Assembly (NCBI GenBank): GCA_002722295.1
Contig: PBLF01000004.1
Coordinates: 196,315 to 245,621, forward strand
Direction: 5' to 3'
DNA length: 49,307 nucleotides
Source: Stappia sp.
GTDB lineage: Bacteria; Pseudomonadota; Alphaproteobacteria; Rhizobiales; Stappiaceae
Below the pieces are notes generated by a model, which was given only the letters and a program-made list of their open reading frames with translations, was not told where the DNA came from and searched no databases. The position numbers and the translations under genes are program-made. Shown piece after piece: positions 1-9,234 of the stretch (the stretch's first letter is position 1; the number at the start of each line of letters is the position of its first letter).

Positions 1-220
1 TTTGTGCCGCACCGGCATTGCCCCTCGCACCCGACGGCGACTACTGGATCCCGGTCTCCGGCTTTGCCGGAACCGGGATGGCACGTGGGGATGACATCGG
101 CCCCCTCCCGGCCGTCACCCCGGGCAAGGGCCGCAAGGCCCGCGACCCGGGGCCCATTGGCAACCCCGGCGAGAACGGAAGGCCCGGCGGGCGCGGTCGC
201 ACTCCGGTTTTTGTCCGCCG
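1..220. other. Left edge, no convincing gene
   Basis: I see no credible coding sequence here. The stretch is very GC-rich and contains an inverted repeat at 50-77 (CCCGGT and CCGGC facing GCCGG and ACCGGG around a short loop), but no T-tract follows on either strand, so it cannot be called a terminator with confidence. It lies just past the stop codon of the minus-strand amidohydrolase gene and may hold that operon's transcript end. Confidence 0.4.
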
Positions 221-2110
221 TCACTCGCCGTGGCGGGCGAGGCCCCTTGCGAGCGCGGTGAAATAGACATCCGGTCCATGCGCATGACCGCCGGCCTCTT
301 CCACCTCATGCGAGGCATGGCGCAGGAAATTGCCGAAGGTGTCGCCGCCGACGTTCGGCATCGGCTGGAGCGCGCCCTGCTTGCCGGAGGCATCGCCGTC
401 CGCCGCGCGGGTGAAGATGGTCTCGCCCTCCTTGACCGTCTCCAGGACCTTGAGCGTGTCCAGGGTCTCCGGGTCGATTGCCGTCGGATCGCCCGACAGG
501 ATCACGAAGTCCGCGACCTTGCCAAGGGTGATCGAGCCCTTCCGGTTCTCCTCGAAGTGCTGATACGCCGGCCAGATGGTCATCGCCTTGAGCGCGGTCA
601 TCACGTCGACCCGCTGGTCGGGACCCAGAATGTCGCCGGAGCGCGTGCGCCGCGTGACGGTGGCATCGAGAATGCGCATGGAATCGGGGAACGCCACCGG
701 GGCGTCGTGGTGCGAGGAGAACATCATGCCGCGTTCGCGCACCCAGCCCGTGGGCGAGATGTTGTCGGCATTCTCCGGGCCCACCGTCCGGTCACGGTGC
801 CAGTCGCCCCAATAGAAGGTGTGCATGGGGAACAGCGAGGGAAACACATCCAGTTCGTCGAAGGCGGCGACCTGGTCCTTGCGCAGGAACTGGCCGTGGA
901 TCAGCACCGGCCGACGGTCGGCCCTGCCGTATTTCTCCTCCGCCGTCTTGATCGCGGCGATCAGCATGTCCGAGGCGCCCTCGCCGTTGGAATGCGTGAG
1001 GATCTGCACGTCATTGGCAAAGGCCCAGTCGACCGCGTCGAAGACCTGGTCGGCGCTGGCCGCCGCGTAGCCCGCATAGTCGGCACGGTATCCGGCCGGC
1101 GGATTGTAGTAGGGCCGGTCGCGCAGCGCGGTGAACCCCTGCGGCGAGCCGTCGATGGTCAGCTTGGCGCCGCCGATGCGGAAACGGTTCTTGTACTCCC
1201 GGGACTGGCCCTTGAGGATCATGTCCCGATCGACCAGGACGTCCGGATAGGTCACCACGTCGATCTTGGTGCGCCCCGCCTTCGAGGCCGCCTCCATGAT
1301 CCTGACCACATTGGGAGTCGAGCGCCCCTCCTGCCCGGTGGTGTAGCCGTAGCTCGCCAGAAGCTCGGTCCCGGCAACGAAGAGCTCCTGCGCGCCGTCC
1401 TTGTCGAGATCGGAAAGCTGCTTCAGCGCCGCGCCGAAGAAGGCCGCCTCCTCCAGAACGCCGTTGGGCTCGTTGGAGCCCTCCTCGCGGCGGATCTTGC
1501 CGCCTTCCGGATCCTTGGTGTCGGCGGTGATGCCGGCCAGTTCCAGCGCCTTGGAGTTCATCACGCCGATGTGGCCCGACTGGTGAATGATGAGGACGGG
1601 CATGTCCGTCGATACCTTGTCGAGGTCCTCGCGCGTGGGGTGGCGCTGTTCCTTGAGCTGGGCATCGTCATAACCGAAGCCCAGGATCGTGCCGAGGCGC
1701 TTCAGCCGGTCGGGATGTGCCTTGCTCCAGTCGGTGAGCACGCTTTCCAGCGCGTCCAGGTCGTTGACCTTGCCGTCGGGCGCGGGCTGCAGGTTCGCCG
1801 CCGCCGCCTGGATGCCGATCATGAAGGCATGGCCATGCGCATCGACGAAGCCCGGCAGCATCGCGCGTCCGCCGAGATCGATGATCTTCGTGTCCTTGCT
1901 CTTGAGCTTCATCACGTCGGCCTCGGAGCCGACGGCAATGATCTCGCCATCCTTCTCCGCCACCGCTTCCGGGCGGGGATTGGTGTCGTCCATGGTCAGG
2001 ATCGGCCCGCCGGACCAGATCCGGTCCGCCCTCTCCGCGGCAAGGACCTGTGTGGAGGACAGGAGTGTGGCCGCGAGAAGGGCCAGCGCTGCCGTGGATG
2101 CTCTTTTCAT
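221..2110 (-). CDS. Secreted YtcJ-type amidohydrolase
   Basis: This 629-aa protein is a metal-dependent amidohydrolase of the Amidohydro_3/YtcJ type. It starts at the ATG at 2110, preceded by GAGGAAA (2117-2123); a longer frame is open upstream but that start would run into the preceding gene. The N-terminus is a Sec signal peptide (KR, then ALALLAATLLSS, cleavage near VLA-AE), so the enzyme should act in the periplasm. Visible family marks are the metal-binding VDAHGHAF after MLPGF, a TIDGSPQGF segment, ILTHSNGEG, PVLIHGQ and the late SSHHDAPV, plus the C-terminal composite sheet ending GKVADFVILSGDP. Substrates of YtcJ proteins are mostly unknown. It lies 34 bp behind the giant autotransporter gene on the same strand, so the two are probably co-transcribed. 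The function within that pair is unknown. Confidence 0.85.
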   Translation of the reverse strand: MKRASTAALALLAATLLSSTQVLAAERADRIWSGGPILTMDDTNPRPEAVAEKDGEIIAVGSEADVMKLKSKDTKIIDLGGRAMLPGFVDAHGHAFMIGIQAAAANLQPAPDGKVNDLDALESVLTDWSKAHPDRLKRLGTILGFGYDDAQLKEQRHPTREDLDKVSTDMPVLIIHQSGHIGVMNSKALELAGITADTKDPEGGKIRREEGSNEPNGVLEEAAFFGAALKQLSDLDKDGAQELFVAGTELLASYGYTTGQEGRSTPNVVRIMEAASKAGRTKIDVVTYPDVLVDRDMILKGQSREYKNRFRIGGAKLTIDGSPQGFTALRDRPYYNPPAGYRADYAGYAAASADQVFDAVDWAFANDVQILTHSNGEGASDMLIAAIKTAEEKYGRADRRPVLIHGQFLRKDQVAAFDELDVFPSLFPMHTFYWGDWHRDRTVGPENADNISPTGWVRERGMMFSSHHDAPVAFPDSMRILDATVTRRTRSGDILGPDQRVDVMTALKAMTIWPAYQHFEENRKGSITLGKVADFVILSGDPTAIDPETLDTLKVLETVKEGETIFTRAADGDASGKQGALQPMPNVGGDTFGNFLRHASHEVEEAGGHAHGPDVYFTALARGLARHGE

Positions 2111-2144
2111 GGGACGTTTCCTCGGTTCCAGTCGTCTTGCGCGC

Positions 2145-5100
2145 TCAGAAGCGCAGCTTGGCGCGGGCATAGCCGCCGATGTCGGTGGTGTTCTCGCTGA
2201 GACCGGCCTGACCGAGCAGCGAGACGGAGAACCGCTCGCTCACGTCCATGTCGAAGCCGGCGGAGAAGGTCGCCCGCGTGCGGTCGGAGCTGGACGTGCT
2301 GGAAAGACCGCCGAGCGAGGCGCTCGCCCCGGCAAGCACCTGGGTCGTCGTGACGCTCGGATCGGTCAGCTCCGTTGCAAGGGCCGCGCGCAGGAAGGCC
2401 ACCGTCGGCCTGTCGGCGAGGTCGAAGGCATGGCCGACCTCCAGACCGGGCGTGACGATGACCGAGGTCTTCGACACGCTGCCCACGTTCCAGTTGATCG
2501 GCCCGGAGCCGCTCTCGCGGAAGGCGTCCTGCCAGAGCTGGGTGAGCGACAGCGCGACCGAGGGCTTGGCATAGAAGCCGTGCCGCTCGAACACCGCCGA
2601 GACGCGTCCCTCCGCCGTGAGATAGCGCCCCTTCACGTCGGCGCTCGCGGCATGAGCGGTCGCCCCCACCACATACCGGCGCGTCTGGTCGAGGTCGTAG
2701 GTACCGCCGCCGAGCGTGGTGGAGAGCGTGAAGGCGCCGATCTCGTGCTTGAGCGCGACACCGCCGGAAATGCGGGTGCCCGACTGGCCGAAGCCCGCCG
2801 AGGTCACGTCGAGAAACTCGACCTGCCCGCCGACCTCGATGAAGGTGTCGTCGAACACTTCCTTCTGGATGGCGCCGGCGACACCGGTCGTCACCTCGCG
2901 GAACGCATTGGTCGACCCCGTCGCACTCTGGTGATGCCGGTTGCCGATGGCCTGCATCCACACGCAATCGCGCTGGCGGAAGAACTCCCTACCCGTCTCC
3001 GGGTCGAGCGTCGGACAGCTCTGCAGCAGCCGGTGCAGCGCCTGCGAGGCGTTCACGGCGGCGCTCGCGCCGGACAGGCTTTCCTCGCTGGTGACCGAGC
3101 GGATGCGCTTTTCGAGATCTCCGACCGACCCGGAGTTGAGCAGGTGCGAGGCCAGTTCCTGAAGACTTCCCGCGCTGTCACCGGTGAGGTTGTCTTCCCT
3201 GATCCGCGTCATCGCGGCATCGAAGAAGCTCAGGAAGTTCGAAGCGTTCCGGCCGAGCGAGGCCTTCGCACCCGAATAGTCAACGTCATAGTCGACATGG
3301 ATCTCGTTGTTGGTGGCCGAGCCGGTGCCGCCACGCAGCGCGTATGTGATCAGCCCGTTGTCGGCCATGGTCGCGGTGGTGTCGATGTCCTCGCCGTTCA
3401 CCGCCTGCATTACCAGCAGCGAACCGTGGTCGCCACTGACGAGATCGTTCTTGCCGTACCAGTTGACGTCGACCGTGCCATCCAGGCTGTAGGTGCCCGG
3501 CGAGCCCGATCCCGACTTCAGGTGGATGCTGTCGGAATACACGACACCGCTTTCGTTCTTGTAGGCATCGACCTCATAGATGGAGGTCGACTCGAAGCTG
3601 GCGGTCGGCGCCGTAATCGTCGAGATGTAGGCCTTGTTCCTGAGCCCCGGGTTCACCGTGCCGGAGTTCTCGAACGTGGTGTGCGCATGGGTGCCGAGGT
3701 TCATCTGCGTGCCGAGCAGGCCTGTTCCGTCGTCGCCGATCCAGAATGTGTTGGCATGGCTGCTGGACAGGTCGGTCGAACCGGAGAAGGTACCGCCTCC
3801 CCAGGTGTTGATCACCAGCGACGCCTCATCGTCATTGCGAACGGTGACCGCGTCAGGCGAGGCACTCCTCAACATGCCCTCGTTGTCGATCCGGTTGGAG
3901 CGAAGGATCGCGGTCCCGTCGGAGGTCATGACGGTCCGGCCACCCATGATCGCGATCGTCTCGTGCGCGTCGGCACTCGTGGTCTCGACAAGGGCATCCT
4001 TGGCGATCTCGATATCAACCACCCCTTCACCCGGATTCTTGCCCTCGGGGTCATGATCCTTGTTGTAGCTGGACGCCTGGGCCAGGATCGCGCGTCCGTC
4101 CTTGCCTTCGGCCCGCACCTTGGCCCCGCCCTTCACGGTGATAGCGACGCCCTTGGAGTAGCTGTCGCCGCTGCCCGCCGCGCTCTGGGCGAAAATGCCG
4201 ACCGCGCCTTCGCCACTCACGTTGACAACGTCGCTGTTGACGGTCACCGACACCAGGCCACCATTGCCCTTGCGCCCCTCGCTGCCGATGTAGCCGGGGT
4301 TATCGTCGATATCATTGACGATAAGCTCGCCTTCGGCGCCGCCACCGCCGCCCACCGACTGGGCATGGATGCCGTGCGCCGCCTTGCCCGAGGTGATGAT
4401 GCCGCCGGCAACCTTGATGGTCACGTCGCCGCCGTCGCCACCGTCCCCGCCGTCATCGACCGGGACGGCCTGCGCTCCGAGTGTTTCCCACAAGTCGTCG
4501 AACGACTTCACGATTGTGGTCTCGAGGTCGCCGGCCGCGCCGCCGCCGCCGCCCACCGACTGCGCGAAGATGCCGAGCGCTCCGTCTCCCTCCGTGTAGA
4601 TCGTGTTCGTGCTGCTCACGTTGACCGTGCCGCCATGGCCGCCGCCCTTGGCATTGCCCGCGACGGTCACAGACATGAGGAGACCGCCGCTGCCGTCACC
4701 ACCGGAACCACCACCGCCGCCCACCGACTGGGCATAGATGCCGGTCGCGGAGTCGCCGTAGGTCTCTATGTAGGAATCATTGGTCACGGTGACGGTGCCG
4801 CCATGTCCGCCGACGCCGGCGCTGCCGCCGACATTGACGGAGAAGCCCTCGATCAGGCTCTTGGGGAACTCCTTGACCTGCTCATAGACTTCCTTGACCG
4901 AGTTGAGCCTTTCGTAGACGTCGTAGACATCCGCGACCCAGCCCTTGAGATCCGGCTCGCCGTTGCCGCCGGTGCCGCCGCCGCCACCCACGGACTGTGC
5001 GAAGACGCCATAGGAGGCGACGCCCTGGGTCTTGATGCCCCCCTTGGAGCTCGTCACCACGACGTCGTTTCCATCGCCCCCGCCCTCGCCGGAGCCGCCC

Positions 5101-8100
5101 ATGGTGTAGGACAGGCTGATGCCCTTGGCTTCCGCCGCCTCGCCTTCCTCGTTCTTGGGCGTCATCGTGTAGCCGATGGAATAGGCGCCAGCGTTGCCTC
5201 CGTCGCCGCCGCCCCCGCCAACCGACTGCGCGTAGATGCCGTAGGACGTGTCCTGCACGGTCGTGATCTGGCCGGAATTGTCGATGGACACCTTGCCGGC
5301 ATGCTGCCCCTCTCCGCCAGAGCCGCCGACCTGGGAATTGGCCGTGACCTTGACGTAGTTCTCCTTCTCGCGGGCGAAGTCGCCGAGGAACGCGTAGCCA
5401 GCGCCGCCGTCGCCGCCATTGCCGCCGATCGACTGGGCGAAGATGCCGTGCGCGTTGCCGCCCGACGTTGCAAGCATCTCGGTGTTGGTCACCGTGACGT
5501 CGCCGCCGACGGCCGAGCCACCACCCTCGCCGCCGACCTCGACGTTGGAGCTGATGTTGGCGCCCGTGCCGACCGAGAGCGTGCCGCCATAGCTCAGGCC
5601 GCCGGATCCGCCGTTGCCGCCCACCGACTGGGCGAAGATCGCATCCGCGTAGTGACCGGTGGTAACGATCGTGCCGTGGTTCTCGACCTCGACCTTGCCG
5701 CCCTTGCCACCGTCGCCGCCGGCACCGCCGACGGTCACGTTCACGGTGCCCGCGCCTTCCGAGGACACGTCGATGGTGCCGGCGAAGACCGCGCCACCGC
5801 TGCCGCCATTGCCGCCCACGGACTGGGCGTAGATGCCGGTCGCGGCATATCCGGCCGTAGTGATCGCACCGGAGTTGGTGACACTTGCCTTGTCCGCGGT
5901 GCCACCGGTGCCGCCCGATCCGCCAACCGCGACGGAGATGGTGCCGGTGATGGGACCGCCAGCCCCCGTTCCCTGCGCCAGAAGCCCGGCGCTGCCGCCG
6001 GCCCCGCCGGCGGAACTGACGAAGATGCCGGTCGCGAAATTGCCCTTCGTGGTGACCTTGCCCATGTTGGTCACCGTCGCGGTGCCGGAGCTTCCGCCGG
6101 ACCCGCCGTTGCCGCCGACACCGATCGCGATGTTCAAAATGCTGAGCGCGCCGTTGGCCGTCACGCCGCCGGCGCCGCCGCCGCCACCGAGCGATTGCGC
6201 CAGAATGCCGGTCGCGCCGTCGCCGGTGGTTTCGATCTCGCCGTCGTTCTCGACGCTGACGTCACCGCCCTGACCTCCGATGCCTCCGTTCGAGCCATGC
6301 GTGTAGTTGATCTCGGCGCCGATGTTTCCGTTGACGGTCACGCCGCCATTGCCGCCACCGCCGCCGAGCGACTGCGCCAGAATGCCGAAGGACTGCTGGC
6401 CGCCGGTCCTGATCTTGCCCTTGTTGACGACCTTGACCTGCCCGCCCGTGCCGCCGACACCGCCGGTCTGGCCGAGCGAGGAGGCAACATTGATGCCGAT
6501 GGCACCGTCGACCGTGTAGCCGGACTTGCCGCCGCCGCCGGCGACCGATTGCGCCAGGATGCCGTGGGAGAGAATGCCCTTGGTCGTGATCGCGCCGGTC
6601 GACGAGATATTCACCGTTCCCGCGTCGCCCCCGACGCCGCCGATCGCGCCCTGAGTCGAGATGTACTGGCCCATGTCGACGCCGACGCTGGCATTGACGA
6701 CGTTGCTCGACTGGCCACCACCGCCGGCCACCGACTGGGCGAGAATGCCGTCGGAATCGTTGCCGTCGGTCTGGATGGCCGCGTGATTGTCGAGCGTGAC
6801 CGTTCCACCGTCTCCGCCAAAACCGCCATTGGTGCCGATGTTGTGGTTGAACGTGAAGCCGACGGACGCCTCGACCGTATTGCCGGCCGAGCCGCCGCCA
6901 CCGCCGACCGACTGGGCCAGTACGCCGGCTGCCCCATCGCCCTTCGTCTCGATCTGGCCGTCGATGGTGGCATCGACCTTGCCGCCGTTGCCGCCCCCGG
7001 CCGCGGCAATGCTGCCGAGCGAGGAATTGAAGTCCAGCCCGATTGCCACGTTCAGCGTGTTGCCGCTCGAGCCGCCGCCGCCACCGACCGACTGCAGCAG
7101 AATGCCGCGCGACCGGAACCCTTCCGTCACGACAGACAGTCCCGTCGTGCCGTGGGAGGTGACATCGCCACCATCGCCACCCGTGCCGCCGGCAGCGCCC
7201 ACCACATGGACGAACTCCGCTGCGATGGACTCCGAGGAGCCTCCGGTGCCACCGCCGCCGCCGACCGACTGCAGCGACACCGCATCGGAATGCGCGCCGC
7301 TGGTGTTGACGGTCACATTCTTCAGCGACAGCTCGACACTGCCGCCGTTGCCGCCCTGGCCACCGGTCCCGCCGATGCCGACGATGCCGTCACCAGACCC
7401 CGCACGCCCCCCGGCGCCGCCGACCGACTGGGCGAGGATGCCGATGGAGTGCTCGCCGTGCGTGGTGACCGTGGTCCCGTCCAGGGTCAGACCGACATGA
7501 CCGCCGTTACCACCCTTGCCGGCGTCACCGCCATAGGCGGCAAAGATGCCGTCGTCCTGGCCGCCGTCACCACCGAACCCGCCGACACTTTGCGCGAGAA
7601 TGCCGTCGGAATCCTTGCCGTTTGTGGTGATACTGCCGCCATGGAAGGCAAGATTGACCGTTCCGCCATGCCCGTCGCCAATGCCGTCGCCGCCGTCACT
7701 GCCGCCCCATATGGCGCCCCCCTCGCCACCGCTGCCGCCGATGCCGCCATGGGACTGGAGCACCACGCCCGAGGCCTTGTCCCCCGTCGTGGAGATATCG
7801 AGAGCCGAAGAGGCAACGTCGGCCTTTCCGATCGTGAGCGAGACCGCGCCCCCGACGCCGCCGGAGCCGCCGTTGCCGCCGGACCCGCTTCCAAGCGAGG
7901 CAAGTCCGTCACCGCCGTCGCCGCCATCGCCGGCCTTGCTGGCCACATGAATGGCGGCCACCTTCTTGCCCGTCCCGGTCGCGTGAACACTGCCGCCGCC
8001 ATAAAGCTCGACGGTCACGGCGCTGCCATTGGCGCCGCCCACGGCATTGCCGCCGTGTCCGCCACCGTTCAGGGCCGATCCGTCACCGCCATCGCCGCCG

Positions 8101-8720
8101 TTGCCGCTGACGGCCAGGAACACCATGGCCGAATGCCCGTAGCTCGACACGTCGATCTTGTTGTTGATGCCGATGCTGAACTCGATCGTTCCGGCCCGCG
8201 CGCCGGCACCTCCCAGACCACCATAGCCGTCTCGAAAATCGGGATCGTAGCCCTCGCTGCCCGCGCCGCCATTGCCGCCACGGCTCCTGACGAGAACCAG
8301 CGGGCCGCCATAGGGATGGTCGGCGTCGGAGCTTCCCTTCAGCGCCGGCTGGGCTTTGTCGATGTCGATGAAGACGGAACTGATCGAATCCGGAGTTGAG
8401 GCCGCATGACCGGTATAGCCGCATGTCGAGTGCGGACCCGCCCCGTCGGGCCAGGGCTTGTCGAAATGCCGGCAGGCCGTGCCGCTTCCACCTGCATCCG
8501 CGCCGTCGCCCTTGCTGGTCTTGAACGAGTAGACCAGCTCGCCAGGATCATGAACGAAGCCGCCTTCCTTCGACACATCATGCGTCTTTGACTGGGTGCT
8601 GGTGAGGACCTGCGCCGAAGCCGGCGTGATCGCGGTTGCCGACAGCAGGGCCATGGCAAGCGGCACGCTCATGGGCACAATTCTGGAGCGGGAAGCGGAA
8701 ACGAAATGCCTGCGAGCCAT
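2145..8720 (-). CDS. Giant autotransporter adhesin 1 (type Va)
   Basis: This 2191-aa protein is a classical autotransporter. The start at 8720 gives a Sec signal peptide (positive n-region, then VPLAMALLSATAITPASAQ) and has AGGA 9 nt upstream; an ATG at 8738 is an alternative. The passenger (about residues 60-1650) holds about 20 copies of a module centred on GI-x-AQSVGGGGG, alternating with strand-forming stretches rich in Thr, Val and Gly, as expected for a long beta-helix. A helical insert of about 40 residues (PDLKGWVADVYDVYERLN onward) lies near residues 1253-1292. A linker with a CX16C pair near residue 1910 precedes a beta-barrel of about 270 residues ending in the Phe (AKLRF) typical of the outer-membrane assembly signal. 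It is a paralogue of the second autotransporter in the window. An adhesive surface role is inferred from the architecture; the ligand is unknown. Confidence 0.9.
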   Translation of the reverse strand: MARRHFVSASRSRIVPMSVPLAMALLSATAITPASAQVLTSTQSKTHDVSKEGGFVHDPGELVYSFKTSKGDGADAGGSGTACRHFDKPWPDGAGPHSTCGYTGHAASTPDSISSVFIDIDKAQPALKGSSDADHPYGGPLVLVRSRGGNGGAGSEGYDPDFRDGYGGLGGAGARAGTIEFSIGINNKIDVSSYGHSAMVFLAVSGNGGDGGDGSALNGGGHGGNAVGGANGSAVTVELYGGGSVHATGTGKKVAAIHVASKAGDGGDGGDGLASLGSGSGGNGGSGGVGGAVSLTIGKADVASSALDISTTGDKASGVVLQSHGGIGGSGGEGGAIWGGSDGGDGIGDGHGGTVNLAFHGGSITTNGKDSDGILAQSVGGFGGDGGQDDGIFAAYGGDAGKGGNGGHVGLTLDGTTVTTHGEHSIGILAQSVGGAGGRAGSGDGIVGIGGTGGQGGNGGSVELSLKNVTVNTSGAHSDAVSLQSVGGGGGTGGSSESIAAEFVHVVGAAGGTGGDGGDVTSHGTTGLSVVTEGFRSRGILLQSVGGGGGSSGNTLNVAIGLDFNSSLGSIAAAGGGNGGKVDATIDGQIETKGDGAAGVLAQSVGGGGGSAGNTVEASVGFTFNHNIGTNGGFGGDGGTVTLDNHAAIQTDGNDSDGILAQSVAGGGGQSSNVVNASVGVDMGQYISTQGAIGGVGGDAGTVNISSTGAITTKGILSHGILAQSVAGGGGKSGYTVDGAIGINVASSLGQTGGVGGTGGQVKVVNKGKIRTGGQQSFGILAQSLGGGGGNGGVTVNGNIGAEINYTHGSNGGIGGQGGDVSVENDGEIETTGDGATGILAQSLGGGGGAGGVTANGALSILNIAIGVGGNGGSGGSSGTATVTNMGKVTTKGNFATGIFVSSAGGAGGSAGLLAQGTGAGGPITGTISVAVGGSGGTGGTADKASVTNSGAITTAGYAATGIYAQSVGGNGGSGGAVFAGTIDVSSEGAGTVNVTVGGAGGDGGKGGKVEVENHGTIVTTGHYADAIFAQSVGGNGGSGGLSYGGTLSVGTGANISSNVEVGGEGGGSAVGGDVTVTNTEMLATSGGNAHGIFAQSIGGNGGDGGAGYAFLGDFAREKENYVKVTANSQVGGSGGEGQHAGKVSIDNSGQITTVQDTSYGIYAQSVGGGGGDGGNAGAYSIGYTMTPKNEEGEAAEAKGISLSYTMGGSGEGGGDGNDVVVTSSKGGIKTQGVASYGVFAQSVGGGGGTGGNGEPDLKGWVADVYDVYERLNSVKEVYEQVKEFPKSLIEGFSVNVGGSAGVGGHGGTVTVTNDSYIETYGDSATGIYAQSVGGGGGSGGDGSGGLLMSVTVAGNAKGGGHGGTVNVSSTNTIYTEGDGALGIFAQSVGGGGGAAGDLETTIVKSFDDLWETLGAQAVPVDDGGDGGDGGDVTIKVAGGIITSGKAAHGIHAQSVGGGGGAEGELIVNDIDDNPGYIGSEGRKGNGGLVSVTVNSDVVNVSGEGAVGIFAQSAAGSGDSYSKGVAITVKGGAKVRAEGKDGRAILAQASSYNKDHDPEGKNPGEGVVDIEIAKDALVETTSADAHETIAIMGGRTVMTSDGTAILRSNRIDNEGMLRSASPDAVTVRNDDEASLVINTWGGGTFSGSTDLSSSHANTFWIGDDGTGLLGTQMNLGTHAHTTFENSGTVNPGLRNKAYISTITAPTASFESTSIYEVDAYKNESGVVYSDSIHLKSGSGSPGTYSLDGTVDVNWYGKNDLVSGDHGSLLVMQAVNGEDIDTTATMADNGLITYALRGGTGSATNNEIHVDYDVDYSGAKASLGRNASNFLSFFDAAMTRIREDNLTGDSAGSLQELASHLLNSGSVGDLEKRIRSVTSEESLSGASAAVNASQALHRLLQSCPTLDPETGREFFRQRDCVWMQAIGNRHHQSATGSTNAFREVTTGVAGAIQKEVFDDTFIEVGGQVEFLDVTSAGFGQSGTRISGGVALKHEIGAFTLSTTLGGGTYDLDQTRRYVVGATAHAASADVKGRYLTAEGRVSAVFERHGFYAKPSVALSLTQLWQDAFRESGSGPINWNVGSVSKTSVIVTPGLEVGHAFDLADRPTVAFLRAALATELTDPSVTTTQVLAGASASLGGLSSTSSSDRTRATFSAGFDMDVSERFSVSLLGQAGLSENTTDIGGYARAKLRF

Positions 8721-9234
8721 GAGCCGGAATCCTGTCATGCGGGCGAAATGCCCGAAGAAGCCTGACAGCGGACCGAACCGGATGGCGGGAGCTTGTGAAG
8801 CGTCGCCGCCGGATGCGCCCGCCGGGAGCGTCATCGCACGAAGCGATCCTTCACCTGTTTCACGAGCGCTCCGGCCCATGACAAAGGAGCAGCCCCCTGC
8901 GCCCGTTCCTTGCCCGCTGCGGGTTGCTCCAAGGTTTCCTGAAAGTCTTTAAGCGCGACTTAAAAATGGAATCAAAACATGGACCCAGGGAGAAAATCCG
9001 AAAAGCAAATCCCGAAATGAAAGATTTGTTACATGAGAAATCCGTATCAATACGTGCAGGATGCGGGTTTGCCCTGAGTCAGGAAAGCCGGAACCGCGCA
9101 CGACCTCTCGCGACGTCTCCCGAACTCAAGGTCAAGACTCAACTTAAGCCCGAACTTTTTGGAAATGCACGCGTCACGGAAAGGGAATGCGCGAAAGATA
9201 TCTTTCACATGCCCCTGCGGCCGTTGCGCCGGAA
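8721..9234. other. 514-bp leader/promoter region of autotransporter 1
   Basis: No convincing gene is present between the autotransporter start and the response-regulator stop. The segment from about 8940 to 9060 is clearly more A+T rich than its surroundings and probably carries the minus-strand autotransporter promoter. It contains an inverted repeat, TTTAAG-N5-CTTAAA, at 8948-8964. A plus-strand reading frame starting at 8924 has no recognisable domain and was not accepted. Confidence 0.5.
8948..8964. promoter_or_regulatory. Inverted repeat, possible operator upstream of autotransporter 1
   Basis: TTTAAG, five bases CGCGA, then CTTAAA form a perfect 6-bp dyad. It is 228 bp upstream of the autotransporter start in an A+T-rich island. 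A role as a binding site for the neighbouring OmpR-like regulator is only a guess; a second matching copy at the other autotransporter promoter was not found by eye. Confidence 0.3.

Noticed and set aside
50..77. Terminator for the amidohydrolase operon
   Set aside because: The hairpin is good but no T-run follows on the minus strand, and it lies about 145 bp past the stop codon.
1689..8399. Open plus-strand frame of 2236 codons antisense to autotransporter 1
   Set aside because: It mirrors the Gly-rich repeats (GGC read as GCC, Ala) and has no signal, domain or ribosome-binding site. The minus strand encodes a complete autotransporter with signal peptide and barrel.
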